NCBI RefSeq assembly: GCF_963662805.1
Contig: NZ_OY759868.1
Location: 231,234-295,233 of the forward strand
Reading direction: 5' to 3'
DNA: 64,000 nucleotides
Source of the DNA: an uncultured Cohaesibacter sp.
Lineage (GTDB): Bacteria > Pseudomonadota > Alphaproteobacteria > Rhizobiales > Cohaesibacteraceae
The position numbers and the translations under genes were made by a program. Below the pieces are notes generated by a model, which was not told where the DNA came from, made no database searches, and saw only the letters and a list, made by a program, of their open reading frames with translations. Within the stretch, counting starts at the first letter, position 1; each line of letters opens with the position of its first letter. Below, piece by piece: positions 33,978-43,995 of the stretch.

Positions 33978-35060
33978 TCAGTCAAGAAGTAATCCTTCTT
34001 GTGGCCACAAAAGTGCCCGACTTCTTGCTTCTTCGACTGTCAAAGCCAAATATTGTTTAACAACAGCGGCACACTGATTGCGGGATAGACAGAGCATCCA
34101 CGGTCCACATTCCAGTATATCCTGCACCAGCCTGTCGGAAAAACCGAGCAGCTTGAACAAACTCAAGACCTGACTCCACTGAACAGACGACATCATGCGC
34201 GCCACGATCTCATGCGGGAAACCGCTCTTGACCGAAATACCGCAAACAAGATCGGCAAACTGATCATTGCAGGCAAACTGGCGCAGAATTGCTTTGTCAA
34301 GAAGCCCCTGCTTGTTAAACCGTTCTGCCTTGGCAATCGAATTCTCGAACTTGTAGCGGCCCAGATAGGAATGCCGGGTGAGATTATACATCGCTTCGGG
34401 AACCATCGGCTCAATCTTCTGCCACAGCTCCGGCAGGCTGACGCTGCCCTGCGGCTCGATCGGGGTCGGTGCAGACGGCTGACTATCAAGTCGCACCACA
34501 TTGTCGCGTTGGCCAAGTTCCCGGGCCAGCATTTGGTCATTGGCTGCGAGCGACTGCAGAACGCGCATGCCGACGGGGGAAATCTCGGCCTCGCTGTTTG
34601 CTGCAAGCTTGATCAGCACCGAGCCCTGCTTCGACCGGATCAGAACGTCGGTAACGACCATGCTCAGGGACTTACGCATGCTGATCGACACCATGTGCTG
34701 TTCGCCCTTCTGGTCGCTGACCTCGACGAGATCCTCATCGGTCAGTACCGGCGAATTACGCAGCACCGGATCGGCCACACTGATCAGATCAAACGCAAAG
34801 CGACGTACGATGTCGTGCGGTGCGTTGTTCAGTCGGCAAATCTTCTTGGCCGCAAAAGAGCGTGTTTCGGCGCACACAAGATCGGCCAGACGCTGCATGA
34901 CAGTGTCATAGGTGTCGATCTGTTCTTGCGTACAATGGTCCGCTGTCAGCGAAAACAACGTGGCGACATGGCGCATAAGCTCATCACTTCGGCCCCGGTC
35001 ACCCTGGCCACTTAAAACTTTCCAGTCCACCAGTTCGGTTTTTGGGTTGGCAGCTTGCAT
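33978..35060 (-). CDS. DUF2336 domain protein
   Basis: 360 residues from the ATG at 35060, which has GGGGACG upstream. All-helical, with HEAT-like repeats: MQRLADLVCAET..., APHDIVRRFAFD and SPVLTDEDLVEVS, the DUF2336 signature. DUF2336 proteins are confined mostly to Alphaproteobacteria. Their function is poorly known. Monocistronic. Confidence 0.8.
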   Translation of the reverse strand: MQAANPKTELVDWKVLSGQGDRGRSDELMRHVATLFSLTADHCTQEQIDTYDTVMQRLADLVCAETRSFAAKKICRLNNAPHDIVRRFAFDLISVADPVLRNSPVLTDEDLVEVSDQKGEQHMVSISMRKSLSMVVTDVLIRSKQGSVLIKLAANSEAEISPVGMRVLQSLAANDQMLARELGQRDNVVRLDSQPSAPTPIEPQGSVSLPELWQKIEPMVPEAMYNLTRHSYLGRYKFENSIAKAERFNKQGLLDKAILRQFACNDQFADLVCGISVKSGFPHEIVARMMSSVQWSQVLSLFKLLGFSDRLVQDILECGPWMLCLSRNQCAAVVKQYLALTVEEARSRALLWPQEGLLLD

Positions 35061-35262
35061 GTTACGTCCCCGTAAATAATCGGAACCTTCGCATACACAT
35101 TGCAAAGGCAGTTCCGGTGAAAGCTACCAGACAGCCATGTAAAATCGCCTAAAACGAAACACCAAATTTGATGATAAAGCTCTGAAAGTTTGATGAAAAT
35201 TTTAGTCACTCTGCTAACCTTGCTCTAACTCAAGCACTGCACTGCAAAGGACCGAAAACATC

Positions 35263-35763
35263 ATGACCAAGCGCCCGGGAGAGATGGAACTGACACCTGA
35301 CTCACTCAACCATGACGCGTGGATCAGTTTCATCGGGCGGATCGAAACGCCCTTCAAAAAACGCGAGGATTGTCCGCGCCACGGACGAAAAACCGACGAA
35401 ATCGCGCGCATTAGGCTGAAACCCGCGTTTCTTCCCGGGCTAAAATCCCTCGAAACCTGCTCCCATGTCATTGTTTTCTATTGGATGCACGAGGCGGATC
35501 GAACGCTGATCCAGCAGCGGCCAAAATTCGCGGATGCCATCCACGGCACCTTCGCGCTGCGCTCGCCCAACAGACCCAATCCGATTTCCATGTCAGTGGT
35601 GGATCTACTGGAAGTTACAGAAGACGGCCTGCTGGTTCGGCACATAGATTGCCTCGACGGGACCCCTCTTCTGGACCTCAAACCCTACTTCCCACACACC
35701 GATTCCATCCCTGACGCCAGCACCGGCTGGTTCGACAAATTAAAATCTGAAGAGCGTTCCTAA
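35263..35763 (+). CDS. trmO: tRNA (N6-threonylcarbamoyl-A37) methyltransferase TrmO
   Basis: 166 residues, the TsaA/TrmO beta-barrel. Motifs are GRIETPFKKREDCPRHGR, FYWMHEADR, GTFALRSPNRPNPISMSVV and LDGTPLLDLKPYFP. The enzyme adds the N6-methyl group of m6t6A37 in ANN-decoding tRNAs using SAM. It belongs to a family without the Rossmann fold. Confidence 0.92.
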   Translation: MTKRPGEMELTPDSLNHDAWISFIGRIETPFKKREDCPRHGRKTDEIARIRLKPAFLPGLKSLETCSHVIVFYWMHEADRTLIQQRPKFADAIHGTFALRSPNRPNPISMSVVDLLEVTEDGLLVRHIDCLDGTPLLDLKPYFPHTDSIPDASTGWFDKLKSEERS

Positions 35764-35936
35764 CGTCACGCTAACCCTCTTCACACTACTCAGACATGGA
35801 CAAAAATGAGCAAGCACTTGCTCCGTGTAAATCATTCACGAGACATCGATCATTTACGAACGACTACTGAAAGCAATTTGCCCCCGGCCCGGGTCAACGG
35901 TTCGGAGGCAAATGCTGTCGTCCAAAGAGGTCGGAT

Positions 35937-36902
35937 CTAGCGGCGCTTCAGTTTCATCCGGTCCATATCGGGCGTGATCGGAATAAACTCTTCATCATCC
36001 CCCGGAGGAAGCCGGAACGGCCCGCCAGAAAAGTCAGCCGCCTTCCAGGCCGCCTTCGCCTCTTCGATCTTGTCAGCAGAAGACGACACGAAATTCCACC
36101 AGATATAACGCGGCCCGTTAAAGGTCTCCCCGCCCAGTGCCATCACACGGGCACCAAGCTCTCCGGCCCGCACCGAAATCCGGTCACCGGGCCGGAACAC
36201 CATCATCTGACCGACCTCGAAGCTCTGCCCTGCCACCTCGATACTGCCTTCGGTGACATAGAGCCCCCGATCCTCATGGGTGTCGGGCATGGGAAAGGCG
36301 GCATGAGGCGCGAGCACCACATCGGCGTAAAAGATCTCGCTGTGCATCGAGACCGGAGAAGCTTCACCCCATGAGGTTCCAAGGATCAGGCGAGCTGTCG
36401 CCCCGTTGTCACTGAGAACCGGGAGCGCTTCCTTGCCATGATGCTCGAAATCGGGAGCCATATCCTCGCGATCTTCCGGCAGCGCGACCCAGGTCTGGAT
36501 ACCGAAGAGATTGTGGTGCGTCTGCCGGGTCGCTTCGCTCGTCCGTTCAGAATGGGTCACCCCCTTGCCTGCAAGCATCCAGTTGACCTCGCCGGGATAA
36601 ATCATCTGGCGCGTTCCGAGGCTGTCGCGATGCTCGAATTCGCCCTGATAGAGATAGGTCACGGTGCCGAGACCAATATGAGGGTGGGGTCGAATGTCGA
36701 TCCCGCCTTCGGTGATGAACTCCGCCGGCCCCATCTGGTCAAAGAAGATGAACGGCCCCACCATCTGACGCTTCATGGACGGAAGTGCACGACGAACCTC
36801 AAACCCGCCAATGTCCCGCGCTCGGGGAATGATCAGTGTCTCGATCAGGTCGGGATTATCGGAAGAGGGAAAATTAGGATCGAAATTCGGGTTCCAGCTC
36901 AT
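35937..36902 (-). CDS. Pirin family protein
   Basis: 321 residues, bicupin. The N-terminal cupin has the metal site RPHPHIGLGTVTYL with the later Glu in FEHRDSLGT, the MLAGKGVTHSER segment, and a C-terminal pirin_C region with LALGGETFNGPRYIWWNFV. Bacterial pirins bind iron; some have quercetinase activity and others act as regulators. A GNAT gene follows upstream on the same strand with 38 bp between. Confidence 0.92.
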   Translation of the reverse strand: MSWNPNFDPNFPSSDNPDLIETLIIPRARDIGGFEVRRALPSMKRQMVGPFIFFDQMGPAEFITEGGIDIRPHPHIGLGTVTYLYQGEFEHRDSLGTRQMIYPGEVNWMLAGKGVTHSERTSEATRQTHHNLFGIQTWVALPEDREDMAPDFEHHGKEALPVLSDNGATARLILGTSWGEASPVSMHSEIFYADVVLAPHAAFPMPDTHEDRGLYVTEGSIEVAGQSFEVGQMMVFRPGDRISVRAGELGARVMALGGETFNGPRYIWWNFVSSSADKIEEAKAAWKAADFSGGPFRLPPGDDEEFIPITPDMDRMKLKRR

Positions 36903-36940
36903 GGGACTATCCTTCCAAAACGGTCAGGGATCGATTGAGA

Positions 36941-37240
36941 CTACCACTGAATGATATCACTCCACTCGGAGCGCTTTTTCTCGGCCTGTGAACGCACATA
37001 GGGACAAAGCGGCACGATGCGCTGACCGGCCTGGCGGGCATCGGAAATGAGCCGTTCGACCAGAGCTGCGGCAACACCGAGCCCTCGCATGCTGTCCGGC
37101 ACATAGGTGTGATCGGCGATAACGAGATTTTTCGTCACCTTGGAGAGGGTCAACTCGCCTTCTCCCTCGACACCGTCAACAAGCGCAGCATAGCGCGCTT
37201 TGGTGTCCGTGTCCTCGCGGTGGATCTTGACGTCATTCAT
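36941..37240 (-). CDS. GNAT-type N-acetyltransferase, short (YjdJ-like)
   Basis: 99 residues from the ATG at 37240 with AGGAG upstream. The short GCN5-related form: YAALVDGVEGEGELTLS, then VIADHTYVPDSMRGLGVAAALVERLI, containing the acetyl-CoA loop R-G-L-G-V-A, and ending IVPLCPYVRSQAEKK. The substrate is unknown. Probably co-transcribed with the pirin gene. Confidence 0.85.
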   Translation of the reverse strand: MNDVKIHREDTDTKARYAALVDGVEGEGELTLSKVTKNLVIADHTYVPDSMRGLGVAAALVERLISDARQAGQRIVPLCPYVRSQAEKKRSEWSDIIQW

Positions 37241-37414
37241 GGCCGGATCTCCTATCCTCAAAGGCAACGTTTCAGGCGAGCTAAGTCGCTCTGCATCGCG
37301 CCGGGGGTCTTTTGTCCCTTCCAACATGGAGGGCAAAATGAGATCGCACAAGTCCGGATCGCGCAAACAGGATGCTCACAACCCCATGTGAGCCATGAAG
37401 GATAGCTCATCAAA

Positions 37415-37443
37415 AAAGCCCCGCTCATGAAGAGCGAGGCTTT
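37415..37443 (-). terminator. Rho-independent terminator of ettA
   Basis: On the minus strand a stem AAAGCCTCGCTC/GAGCGGGGCTTT (one mismatch) leads into a run of Ts, 27 bp after the ettA stop. Confidence 0.75.
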
Positions 37444-37469
37444 GAACTCATAACAAATCAGACAGTCGA

Positions 37470-39122
37470 TCAGCGCGTGAAGGGCTTATACTGGACACGC
37501 TTCGGATTAACGGCATCCGGACCAAGACGACGGATCTTGTCCGCCTCATAGTCCTCGAAGTTGCCTTCGAACCATTCCACATGACTGTCGCCTTCAAAGG
37601 CCATGATGTGCGTAGCAAGCCGGTCAAGGAACATGCGATCATGGCTGATGACAACAGCGCAACCGGCGAAATCCTCCAGCGCATCTTCCAGCGCAGCAAG
37701 GGTTTCGGTGTCGAGGTCGTTGGTTGGCTCATCGAGCAGCAGAACGTTGGAGCCGGACTTCAGAACCTTGGCCAGATGCACCCGGTTGCGCTGACCACCC
37801 GAAAGCGATCCCACCTTCTGCTGCTGGTCGCCACCCTTGAAGTTGAAGGCGGAGCAGTAGGCGCGGCTGTTCATCTCGCGTTTGCCAAGCTTGATGATGT
37901 CATCACCGCCGGAAATCTCTTCCCATACGGTCTTGTTGGCATCCAGCGCATCGCGCGACTGGTCGACATACCCAAGATGCACCGTCTCGCCGAGGCGAAT
38001 GGCGCCCTCGTCAGGCTGCTCGACACCGGTCAGCATCTTGAACAGCGTGGTCTTGCCGACGCCGTTCGGGCCGATGATACCAACGATGCCGCCCGGCGGC
38101 AGTTTGAAATCGAGACCATCGATGAGAAGACGATCGCCAAAGCCCTTTTTCAGGCCTGAGGCTTCAATCACCACATCACCAAGACGCTCTCCCGGCGGAA
38201 TGATGATCTGGGCCGTGCCCGGCGCGCGGTCTTCGTTGCGCTTGAGCAGCTCGTCATAGGCCCTGATACGAGCCTTTGACTTGGCCTGACGGGCTTTCGG
38301 GCTCGATGCAATCCACTCCTGCTCGCGGGATAGCGCACGCTGGCGGGCTGCCTCTTCGCGGCCTTCCTGAGCAAGGCGCTTGGCTTTCTTCTCGAGATAG
38401 GCCGAATAGTTGCCCTCATAAGGAATGCCCGAGCCACGGTCGAGTTCGAGGATCCAGCCGGTGACATTGTCGAGGAAGTAGCGGTCATGGGTGATGATCA
38501 GGACAGCGCCCTTGAACTCACGCAAATGCTTCTCGAGCCAATGCACGGTCTCGGCGTCCAGATGGTTGGTCGGCTCATCGAGCAGCAGCAGATCAGGCTC
38601 GGCCAGCAGCAGCTTGCAGAGCGCCACGCGGCGCTTCTCACCACCAGAAAGGACGGAGACCTCAGCATCGGACGGCGGGCAGCGCAGCGCGTCCATCGCC
38701 ATCTCGACCTGACTTTCCAGATCCCACAGATTCTGGCTATCGATGATATCCTGAAGCTTGGCACCCTCTTCGGCGGTCTCGTCCGAATAGTTCATCATCA
38801 GCTCGTTGTAGCGATCCAGAATGGCCTGCTTTTCAGCAACCCCTTCCATCACGTTGCCGAGTACGTCCTTGCTTTCGTCGAGTACGGGTTCCTGTGGCAG
38901 ATAACCAATCTTGGCGCCATCGGCAGCCCAGGCTTCACCAGTGAATTCCTTGTCGAGACCAGCCATGATCCGCAGGATCGTCGATTTACCGGCGCCGTTC
39001 GGACCAAGAATACCGATCTTGGCATCGGGGTAGAAAGACAGATGGATGTTGTCCAGCACCTTCTTGCCGCCGCTGTAGGTCTTGGACAGGCCATGCATGT
39101 GATAGATGAATTGTCGAGCCAT
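37470..39122 (-). CDS. ettA: Energy-dependent translational throttle protein EttA (ABC-F)
   Basis: 550 residues with two ABC-F nucleotide-binding domains and no membrane segments. Walker A motifs are GPNGAGKST and GPNGVGKTT; signatures are LSGGEKRRVALCK and LSGGQRNRVHLAK; Walker B strands end LLLDEPTNHLD and LLLDEPTNDLD. The arm and linker (RALSREQEWIASSPKARQAKSKARI) match EttA. It binds the ribosomal E site and gates the first elongation steps according to the ATP/ADP ratio. Confidence 0.95.
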   Translation of the reverse strand: MARQFIYHMHGLSKTYSGGKKVLDNIHLSFYPDAKIGILGPNGAGKSTILRIMAGLDKEFTGEAWAADGAKIGYLPQEPVLDESKDVLGNVMEGVAEKQAILDRYNELMMNYSDETAEEGAKLQDIIDSQNLWDLESQVEMAMDALRCPPSDAEVSVLSGGEKRRVALCKLLLAEPDLLLLDEPTNHLDAETVHWLEKHLREFKGAVLIITHDRYFLDNVTGWILELDRGSGIPYEGNYSAYLEKKAKRLAQEGREEAARQRALSREQEWIASSPKARQAKSKARIRAYDELLKRNEDRAPGTAQIIIPPGERLGDVVIEASGLKKGFGDRLLIDGLDFKLPPGGIVGIIGPNGVGKTTLFKMLTGVEQPDEGAIRLGETVHLGYVDQSRDALDANKTVWEEISGGDDIIKLGKREMNSRAYCSAFNFKGGDQQQKVGSLSGGQRNRVHLAKVLKSGSNVLLLDEPTNDLDTETLAALEDALEDFAGCAVVISHDRMFLDRLATHIMAFEGDSHVEWFEGNFEDYEADKIRRLGPDAVNPKRVQYKPFTR

Positions 39123-39256
39123 AAATCGCTACCATTCAATTTGGAAAAATCTTGAGTTGCCCCGTTTTAATGGGGATACGAGAGGGATTCAATCCCCTAA
39201 GACAAAGGCGGCCAAACGCCGCCTCTGCTTCTCATAAATCGTGCAAATACCGGGCC

Positions 39257-40843
39257 TTAGGCGTATGCAGCTTGCCCCGAGGACTTGCCCCGACGGCCTC
39301 TGTTGTTGCCTGAAGGGCGACCATTGGGACCGGACGGCTTGCCATAACGACGGTTATTGCGATTCCCTTCCGGCTTCCGGCCTTCGCGGTTGTCGCGGCC
39401 TTCGGACACGGCACGGTCATCAATCGGAGACCAGTTGCTGCCGCCTTTGCCCTGATTGCCGCGGCTTGGTTTGCTGTGGGCTGTCTGGCTTCTGTCCTTG
39501 GGTCCGCGCTCGGCCTGCCCCTCGGCGTTGCGGCTTTTCTGGCCGCGCCACTTGCCGCTTTGATCCCCGGCAGACGAACCCTTGGCCGACTGGCCTCTGG
39601 AAGACTGGCCTCTGGAGGACTGGCCTTTGCGGTGCCCGTCAGCCTTTGCCCCTTGCTGAGCAGGCTTGCGGCGCGCTCTTAGTTCTGTATCGGGCACGGC
39701 CAGATCAAGAGGCGAGTAGCTGTCGTCCTTTTCGCTCGGCAACTGGGAACCAATCAGCTTTTCGATATCGCGCAGTAGTTTTGCCTCGGACGGATCGCAG
39801 AGCGAAATGGCAACACCGGTGCGACCGGCACGAGCCGTCCGGCCAATCCGGTGCACATAGGCTTCGGGCACTTCCGGCAGCTCGAAATTCACCACGTGGG
39901 AAACATCATCGATGTCGATACCGCGCGCAGCAATGTCGGTTGCGACCATGATGGTCGTCTCGCCGGACTTGAAGCTTGCGAGTGCACGCACCCGCTGGCC
40001 CTGGCTCTTGTTGCCATGAATGGCGGTGGCCGACAGACCGGCCTTCTGCAAGGTCTGGCTCACCCGGTCTGCACCGCGTTTGGTGCGGGTGAAGACAATG
40101 GCGCGTTCCACATCGTCATTGGCAAGAATGCGCGTCAGGGCAGCCGATTTCGAGGTGCGCGACATGTGATGAACGCTCTGGGAAATCCGCTCGATCGGCT
40201 TGGAGACAGCAGCGACCGCAACTTCAACCGGATTGGTCTGAAAGTCCTTCGCAAGCGCCTTGATCTGCTGCGGCATGGTGGCGGAGAAAAGCTCTGTCTG
40301 TCGTTTTTTCGGCAGCTGCTTCATGATCCGGCGAATGTCGGGAATGAAGCCCAGATCCAGCATGTGGTCTGCCTCATCCAGCACCACGGTGTGGGTGTTG
40401 GCGAGCGTCAGATGACCATTGGAGATGTGATCGAGCAGTCGGCCCGGCGTTGCGACGACGATATGACTGCCGCTTGCCAGCTTGCGCACCTGCGGCGAGG
40501 GTTTCACGCCACCGACCACGACAGAAACGGACACCCGCATATGCTTGCTGTATTTACGGATATTCTCGGCGATCTGGGCGACAAGTTCGCGGGTCGGCGC
40601 GATGATCAGGGCATCGGCGGCCTTCGGCGTCGGACGCCGGTCATTGCGAGCCAGCCGATCGAGGATCGGCAACACGAAGGAAGCGGTCTTCCCGGTGCCG
40701 GTCTGGGCAATGCCCAGAATGTCCTTGCCTGCAAGCGCCACCGGAATGGCCTGGCTCTGGATGGGGGTGGGTTCGGTGTAGCCTTCGGCTTCAAGCGCAC
40801 GAAGGATCGGCTCGGCGAGGCCGAGTTCATTAAAATGTTTCAA
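39257..40843 (-). CDS. DEAD-box ATP-dependent RNA helicase (RhlE-like)
   Basis: 528 residues from a TTG at 40843 with GGAAG eight bases upstream; no ATG fits and the longer frame reads poorly. Motifs: Q-motif PTPIQSQAIP, I AQTGTGKT, Ia PTRELVAQI, II VLDEADHMLD, III SATMP, IV IVFTRTKRGAD, V ATDIAARGIDI, and VI HRIGRTARAG. The C-terminal ~150 residues are a basic, Gln/Ser/Arg/Gly-rich disordered tail with a repeated GQSSRGQSSRGQS block. Such helicases remodel rRNA and mRNA, often in cold adaptation. Confidence 0.92.
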   Translation of the reverse strand: MKHFNELGLAEPILRALEAEGYTEPTPIQSQAIPVALAGKDILGIAQTGTGKTASFVLPILDRLARNDRRPTPKAADALIIAPTRELVAQIAENIRKYSKHMRVSVSVVVGGVKPSPQVRKLASGSHIVVATPGRLLDHISNGHLTLANTHTVVLDEADHMLDLGFIPDIRRIMKQLPKKRQTELFSATMPQQIKALAKDFQTNPVEVAVAAVSKPIERISQSVHHMSRTSKSAALTRILANDDVERAIVFTRTKRGADRVSQTLQKAGLSATAIHGNKSQGQRVRALASFKSGETTIMVATDIAARGIDIDDVSHVVNFELPEVPEAYVHRIGRTARAGRTGVAISLCDPSEAKLLRDIEKLIGSQLPSEKDDSYSPLDLAVPDTELRARRKPAQQGAKADGHRKGQSSRGQSSRGQSAKGSSAGDQSGKWRGQKSRNAEGQAERGPKDRSQTAHSKPSRGNQGKGGSNWSPIDDRAVSEGRDNREGRKPEGNRNNRRYGKPSGPNGRPSGNNRGRRGKSSGQAAYA

Positions 40844-41132
40844 ACAGTTACTTCCATATGCCGGTGCTTGTTCGCGCAAGTGTGCCGCGAGCAATGGCGT
40901 TCGTTTTCAAAGGGGGAAGCTTGCGCAGAAAAGCTGCCTATGGGGTCTGACCCTCAATCGGGTTCATCCCGGCAACAATCATCATGATTGTTTGCAAGAA
41001 ATCTTGCTCCGCTGATATCAAGACTATCGTCCACGCTCGGGCAAGAGTGGGCTGTATACGGCAAAAGTCCTGACATGGCAAGTCAATTCGCCCTGCCCCC
41101 GTTTCACGCGGCAAATCGGACGCCACGAAGCA

Positions 41133-42248
41133 TCAGCCTTCGCTGGATGAAATCGGCTTGTCGGATGCCATCAGGTCGATATGTTGCAAGACCAGCTGCA
41201 GCATCAACAGAAGCGGCACGGCAACAAAGCCTCCGATCGGCCCCCAGAGCCAGATCCAGAAGACAATCGAGAGAAAGACTAGGAAGGGATTGATGGTCAT
41301 CACCCGTCCCAGCGCCATTGGCGTGACAAACTGTGCCTCGATCAGGTTCATGCCAAGATAGACCGCCGCCGGGACAATAAAGCTCGACAACTGGCTCGAG
41401 ATGGCAAGTCCCAGCGCCAGCAGGATGCAGGTCATGATGGCGGGGCCAATATAGATGACAAAGTTCAAGATGCCCGCCAGCATCCCCCACAGCATCGGCG
41501 AGGGAACCCCGACCAGCCACAGACCAACCGTCACACAGACAGCAAGGCCGATGTTGATCGCAGTAATGTGGAGCATGTAGCTCGAAATGATCTTCTCGAT
41601 ATCCTTGAACATGATGGAAAGCCGACGACGGCGACGGCTGCCATCCATCTTGCTCATCAGGGTATATTTGATCTGGTGGCGCGTGGCGATGAAGAAAAAC
41701 AGCCCCGCGAGGAAGAGAATGATCTTGGTCACCAAAGACGGCGCCAGATAGGCCACCTGCGCGACAGGATCCCCCTCGTTGACATTCACCGTAAGGGATC
41801 GCGGATCAGACCCGGCAATCTCGTTGAACTGATCCTGAAGATTGGACAGGGAAGACAGCAGGCCCTTCCAGTTGGTCAGCTCTGTCTGAAGGCCTGACCA
41901 GACATAGGGCAACCGGTCCATCCAGTCCGAAAGCGGCACGGCAAACCCGGCGATAAGAGTTCCGATGAATAGAATGAACAAGCAAATGGCCACGGTCGCA
42001 GAGACCCACGGCGGCACGCCAAACGCCTCGATCCGGTCAACCAGCGGCCCCAGCATCAGACCGATGATGACCGACAGCGTCAGCGGTGCCAGAACTGCCT
42101 GAGAATAATAGAGCGCAACAAACAGGGTCACCAATCCCATCAGGATCATGGCGGCATGGGCACCCCTTCGAAGATGCGCATCATCTCCGGGATTGAACAG
42201 CCCCGAAGCCGGTTGCACTCTTGGATCTTTGAGAGGGGTCGAGGTCAT
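41133..42248 (-). CDS. AI-2E family transporter (PerM/TqsA-like)
   Basis: 371 residues from the ATG at 42248. About eight membrane segments. Features are the N-terminal pair (HAAMILMGLVTLFVALYYS, LTLSVIIGLMLGPLVD), the amphipathic periplasmic-type middle (~110-190), and the late block VPSPMLWGMLAGILNFVIYIG with PLLLMLQLVL at the end. Family members export autoinducer-2 or act as Na+/H+ antiporters. The substrate cannot be inferred here. Confidence 0.9.
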   Translation of the reverse strand: MTSTPLKDPRVQPASGLFNPGDDAHLRRGAHAAMILMGLVTLFVALYYSQAVLAPLTLSVIIGLMLGPLVDRIEAFGVPPWVSATVAICLFILFIGTLIAGFAVPLSDWMDRLPYVWSGLQTELTNWKGLLSSLSNLQDQFNEIAGSDPRSLTVNVNEGDPVAQVAYLAPSLVTKIILFLAGLFFFIATRHQIKYTLMSKMDGSRRRRRLSIMFKDIEKIISSYMLHITAINIGLAVCVTVGLWLVGVPSPMLWGMLAGILNFVIYIGPAIMTCILLALGLAISSQLSSFIVPAAVYLGMNLIEAQFVTPMALGRVMTINPFLVFLSIVFWIWLWGPIGGFVAVPLLLMLQLVLQHIDLMASDKPISSSEG

Positions 42249-42407
42249 GAAAGGTCTCTGGGTCGGAAACGGATTGACATAACTCTCCAACGCAAAATAG
42301 GGGAAATGGTTCCCATGAAAAACCTCTCCGGCACACGGATTTTGTCCCAACCACAAAGTCCCCTCCCCTCACAAGGTAGACGTCCGACCAGTTTACCATC
42401 GGCGTGA

Positions 42408-42965
42408 ATGGCGATACTCATCGACAAACGGAAGCAAGTCGCAACAAGGGAGGATGCCTTGCCCAATAGAATAATCAAGGTGAGACGGGCAGAGGAAGTC
42501 GATGCCGTCCGAGGGCTCGTGTGGGAATTTTTTGACGTGATGCGCGAGCGGTATCCGGACATGCTCCAGACCATCGACGATTATATCGCCGAGCAGAATA
42601 TTGCTGGCGAGCTGGAGCATTTCGGCAAGGTCTTCATGCCCCCACTTGGCGAATGCCTGATGGCCCTGAGGCGGGATGTCCCTGTCGGCATGATCATGCT
42701 CAAACCCCATGGCCACACCGATTGTGAAATGAACCGCATGTATGTGCGCGAAGGGGCGCGCGGACACGGGATCGGCCGCCAGCTGAGCGAAGACATCATT
42801 CGCGAGGCAAGAGCGCTCGGCTATCAGACCATGTGGCTCGACGCGCTTTACCGGCATGTGGAAGCCATCCCGCTCTATGAAAGCCTCGGCTTCAAACGCC
42901 ACACCGACCCCGATGTCTTTGGCGGAGACGATAAGCGTATCATCCACATGCGCATGAAGCTCTGA
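42408..42965 (+). CDS. GNAT family N-acetyltransferase
   Basis: 185 residues. The acetyl-CoA motif is MNRMYVREGARGHGIGRQLSEDIIREARALGY, with the R-G-x-G-I-G loop, preceded by a beta strand VPVGMIMLKPHG and followed by LDALYRHVEAIPLYESLGFKR. Substrate unknown. Faces the diguanylate cyclase gene convergently. Confidence 0.9.
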   Translation: MAILIDKRKQVATREDALPNRIIKVRRAEEVDAVRGLVWEFFDVMRERYPDMLQTIDDYIAEQNIAGELEHFGKVFMPPLGECLMALRRDVPVGMIMLKPHGHTDCEMNRMYVREGARGHGIGRQLSEDIIREARALGYQTMWLDALYRHVEAIPLYESLGFKRHTDPDVFGGDDKRIIHMRMKL

Positions 42966-42969
42966 TGCC

Positions 42970-43041
42970 CCGGCCTAGGCCGGAAACGGCAACAGGTTGC
43001 TGGTGTGGGGGAAAGGGATCTTGGTGCCGCCTGACGGCACC
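42970..43041. terminator. Hairpins between convergent genes
   Basis: A 14-bp palindrome CCGGCCTAGGCCGG at 42970-42983, and a GGTGCCG-CCTGA-CGGCACC hairpin at 43023-43041. They lie between the 3' ends of the GNAT and cyclase genes and probably act on both strands. Confidence 0.5.
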
Positions 43042-43056
43042 CGATCCATTCAGGGC

Positions 43057-43995
43057 TTATCCGGCTCTTCGAGCGACCAGATCGAGGCCATATCGCGCCC
43101 CATTGTGGTAGAAGCAATTCCGCCCGCTTTCCTTACTCAGATAAAGCTGCCTGTCTGCCCGCTCCATGACGCTACCCTGCGTGTCACCCGTCTGTGACAG
43201 CGCACCACCAATCGAAGCAGAGAAGGTGATCACTTCTTTCTCGAGATTGATCCAAGATTCCTTGATCAGGTGCACAAGGCGGCGACCGATCACATCAATC
43301 CCTTCCTGCGTCGCATTGGGAATGAGAACCACATATTCGTCCCCGCCCCAACGACAGGCGATATCACGGGGACGCAAAGCCGCCGACAGGGTCTTGGCCA
43401 CGGTCTGAATGACCTGATCGCCAACCTTGTGGCCCCAGGTGTCATTGATATTCTTGAAATTGTCGACATCCACGATGATCACACCGAATGGAATCCCTTT
43501 GTTGCGGAACCCGGCTTCGAAGCTTTCGAGGGTGATGTCCGCATAACGGCGGTTGCCAATCCCTGACAGGGGATCAGTCAGTGTCTCCTGACGAAGGTTC
43601 TCGACTTCGGAGGTCATCGCACGGTGCTGGCTGTCATCCTTGAAGATCTCGACGGCACCCGTCACCTTGCCGGTTTCATCGCGCATCGGAAAAGACCGAA
43701 TATAGACCGGAACGCGATAACCGCTCTTGTGATGCATATAGACGTGGGTTTCCCGCGGCTCGCCATCCCGCATACTGGCTGCCAGCGGGCAGCCCCCAAA
43801 ACAGAGGTGATTTCCCTCGTCATCGACATGTTGCAGCGTATTTTCCGCGCAGCATTTGCCAATAACCTCTTCGGCCTTGTAGCCACTCAGCTTTTCAGCG
43901 GCCTTGTTCCAGTACAGCACCTGACGCTTGCGATTGACGAAGTAAACGCCATCCGTCATCGCGTCGAGAATCTTCTCGTAAAAGGACTGGTCCAT
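43057..43995 (-). CDS. PAS-GGDEF diguanylate cyclase with Cys-rich PAS
   Basis: 312 residues from the ATG at 43995 (a TTG seven codons earlier is an alternative). The PAS domain (~5-115) carries a cysteine set C48, C49, C65 and C69 in GKCCAENTLQH and LCFGGCPLA. A short coiled linker leads to the GGDEF domain (~140-312). The active loop is WGGDEY (216-221), with Tyr for the usual Phe. The inhibitory I-site RPRD (208-211) is intact, five residues before it. It should make cyclic di-GMP with product feedback. The cysteines suggest redox or metal sensing, which is inference. No membrane segment. Confidence 0.92.
   Translation of the reverse strand: MDQSFYEKILDAMTDGVYFVNRKRQVLYWNKAAEKLSGYKAEEVIGKCCAENTLQHVDDEGNHLCFGGCPLAASMRDGEPRETHVYMHHKSGYRVPVYIRSFPMRDETGKVTGAVEIFKDDSQHRAMTSEVENLRQETLTDPLSGIGNRRYADITLESFEAGFRNKGIPFGVIIVDVDNFKNINDTWGHKVGDQVIQTVAKTLSAALRPRDIACRWGGDEYVVLIPNATQEGIDVIGRRLVHLIKESWINLEKEVITFSASIGGALSQTGDTQGSVMERADRQLYLSKESGRNCFYHNGARYGLDLVARRAG

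Noticed and set aside
42970..42983. 14-bp palindrome CCGGCCTAGGCCGG as an operator
   Set aside because: It lies between two convergent 3' ends, so a terminator role is more likely.
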